Source: Physocladia obscura
Lineage: Eukaryota > Chytridiomycota > Chytridiomycetes > Chytridiales > Chytriomycetaceae
Reading direction: 5' to 3'
Length of the DNA: 10,893 nt
Assembly: GCA_027596945.1 (NCBI GenBank)
Contig: JADGJH010001289.1
Span: forward strand, 1 to 10,893
Below are positions 9,701-10,893 of this stretch, in pieces (the first letter of the stretch is position 1; the number at the start of each line of letters is the position of its first letter). The translations under genes and the position numbers were made by a program. The notes under the pieces are model-generated. The model had not been told where the DNA came from. It worked only from the letters and a program-made list of their open reading frames with translations, and did not search any database.

Positions 9701-10232
9701 CCAGGCATTTTATGAACAGCAAACTCAGCAGCAGCAATATCGTGCCTCACAAACTTATAACGAACAACAGATTCTACTTCAACAGCAACAACAGCAACAG
9801 CAGGCAGCTCTAGCTGCAAGCTACCGCACAACGCAAGGAATTAACGAACAACAGGCTCAAGCGTTTGTTCAAAATTCTCCATCGGCTGCAACACTCAATG
9901 GTGCAACGAACGGCGGGTTCAATGAACGATACGACCAGATCAGCCAGCAGCAACAGCAGCAAATACAAGCGTTACAGCAGAAGCTTGACGGCGGGGAGCA
10001 GTTGACTTCACAAACTGCGAGTGGAGTTCGTGCTGGAAACACGGGAGTTTCATTTGAGAATGTGCATATTGATGTGTTGGGAGGAAGTGGAGGAGGGGTG
10101 CCGGCTATGAGGACTGCGTCTGTGTCATCCAAAAAAAGTGGAGAGAGTGGACCGTCGGGGATGTCAAGGAATGGGTCTTTTTCGTCTGGAATTGGGAAGC
10201 TTGTTCGGTCTTTATCGCAGAAGAAGGTTTAA
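6773..10232 (+). CDS. Class II DYRK protein kinase, Pom1/DYRK2-like (5 exons, 1056 residues)
   Basis: Exons 6773-7050, 7132-7952, 8025-8248, 8324-8551 and 8613-10232 (introns 81, 72, 75, 61 nt; phases 2, 1, 0, 0) join without stops. Residues 1-290 are a Ser/Thr/Gln/Pro-rich disordered arm. A class II upstream segment follows: [20 protein letters not shown] (297-316) to IYFAG (326-330), then the DH box [11 protein letters not shown]...HDHIGYRYE (365-388). The catalytic domain is about 387-713: GKGSFG loop, Lys416 in VALKIIR, HCDMKPEN (Asp513), DFG (564-566), and YTY (576-578) whose second Tyr is the expected autophosphorylation site, then [10 protein letters not shown] and [22 protein letters not shown]. 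An insert of 38 residues precedes IKVIDFG. The tail (714-1056) is Ser-rich with poly-Q repeats and a basic end, [13 protein letters not shown]. DYRKs autophosphorylate on Tyr and then act on Ser/Thr; the closest fungal relative, Pom1, controls polarity and cell size, but the same role here is inference. Confidence 0.95.
8625..8738 (+). other. Insert in the kinase domain between HCDMKPENILL and the DFG strand
   Basis: Residues 522-559 stand where DYRK2-type kinases, as I recall them, have a turn of about seven residues. The stretch is Pro/Asp/Ser-rich ([19 protein letters not shown], then [13 protein letters not shown]), keeps the frame, and its only obvious donor-like string (near 8730) has no following acceptor that would remove it cleanly, so it reads as protein rather than intron. 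Confidence 0.65.
9627..9868 (+). repeat. Degenerate YRxSQ-xY-EQQ / poly-Q repeat in the kinase tail
   Basis: Four imperfect units start at about residues 856 ([11 protein letters not shown]), 876 ([12 protein letters not shown]), 893 ([11 protein letters not shown]) and 920 ([12 protein letters not shown]), each followed by a Gln run or Gln-rich segment (up to eight Gln in unit three). The Gln codons mix CAA and CAG. More Gln follows near residues 963-975. Likely disordered or coiled-coil; the R-x-S/T in most units could be phosphorylated. Confidence 0.75.
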
Positions 10233-10504
10233 TTGTTTTTTATTTGTTTGTTGAGAGACTGAATTCACGCAAACATAGAATCAAACTCCGAAAACTAAAC
10301 AATAAACCCGTATTTTTTTTTTCTGGACGTGCAGAAGTTTATCTTTTTTTTTTTTTTGAGATATTTTATAGAGGTTTTTTTTTTCAAAATTTTGTTATTA
10401 TAAAAAGAAACGAACGAAATCAAAACGAAGAGAGGACCAAAAAGACGATATAAGGGTTGGCGTTAGGTTTCAACGAAAAAGTCTTTTTTTCGCTAGTTTT
10501 CTGT
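10233..10504. other. Convergent 3' region with T homopolymers
   Basis: This holds the 3' UTRs of the kinase (+) and the aminotransferase (-). It contains several long T runs (around 10312-10321, 10341-10355 and 10375-10382). No gene is seen; the + strand open frame at 10244-10453 starts with TTG and is T/A low complexity. Confidence 0.6.
10301..10306 (+). promoter_or_regulatory. AATAAA poly(A) signal candidate for the kinase
   Basis: A canonical AATAAA lies about 70 nt after the kinase stop codon, followed within a few bases by a long T run, which fits an A-rich positioning element and downstream U-rich element. Confidence 0.5.
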
Positions 10505-10786
<282 letters not shown>

Positions 10787-10821
10787 TTAATCGTTATTTT
10801 TCTTGTACTTGATTTCCACTG

Positions 10822-10842
10822 TTTTTTTTTTTTTTTTTTTTT
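10822..10842. repeat. T21 homopolymer in the aminotransferase upstream intron
   Basis: An uninterrupted run of 21 T on the + strand (A on the gene's strand), about 40 nt upstream of the aminotransferase exon and next to the G-rich tract. Length is likely to be uncertain in the assembly. Confidence 0.8.
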
Positions 10843-10848
10843 GGTTTT

Positions 10849-10887
10849 GGGTTTTTTGGGGGGGGGCGGGGGTGGCGGGTGAAAGGG
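10849..10887 (+). repeat. G-rich tract with G-quadruplex potential
   Basis: Five G runs of three or more (10849-10851, 10858-10866, 10868-10872, 10877-10879, 10885-10887) lie within 39 bases, unlike anything else in the AT-rich non-coding DNA here. On the gene strand it is C-rich and does not read as aminotransferase coding sequence, so it is intron or a low-quality contig end. Confidence 0.6.
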
Positions 10888-10893
10888 TGAGGT

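Noticed and set aside
9656..9810. CAG/CAA tracts considered as a non-coding microsatellite
   Set aside because: They are in frame within the kinase's last exon, mixed in codon use, and embedded in a conserved repeat core.

Overview
The window looks like nuclear DNA of a zoosporic fungus, most likely a chytrid (Chytridiomycota). The signs are: short spliceosomal introns (56-81 nt where I could place them), an AT-rich intergenic background with many T/A homopolymers, a fungal YAT-type amino-acid permease, a Pom1/DYRK2-like kinase, and an intronless F-box-like protein with plant-type 24-residue leucine-rich repeats, an architecture I associate with chytrid genomes. The organism call is inference. 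Gene identities rest on protein motifs read directly from the sequence.

Layout, left to right. A tRNA-Gly(UCC) at 131-202 on the + strand is followed by about 1.1 kb without a supportable gene. A five-exon amino-acid permease lies on the - strand (1332-3218), followed by a gap with its promoter side. An F-box-like/LRR protein is at 3881-4630 (-). A two-exon gene of the DUF2358 (C6orf136-like) family with a mitochondrial-type presequence is at 5225-6282 (-). An intergenic region of about 490 nt is probably shared as a divergent promoter with a five-exon class II DYRK kinase of 1056 residues at 6773-10232 (+). The last exon of a mitochondrial-type aspartate aminotransferase is at 10505-10781 (-). 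It converges on the kinase, and its upstream exons lie beyond the window. The right edge is a T21 run next to a G-rich tract, inside the aminotransferase's upstream intron or at a poor-quality contig end.

The genes do not form a functional cluster. They are ordinary single eukaryotic genes for amino-acid uptake, protein interaction, a mitochondrial protein of unknown role, polarity/cell-cycle-type signalling and amino-acid/malate-aspartate metabolism. I see no mobile element, CRISPR array, virus-derived gene or new multi-gene system. The most interesting items are inside genes: a long insert in the kinase catalytic domain before the DFG motif, a degenerate YRxSQ/poly-Q repeat in its tail, and a DUF2358 gene whose key motif appears only after an intron with an uncommon donor is removed.
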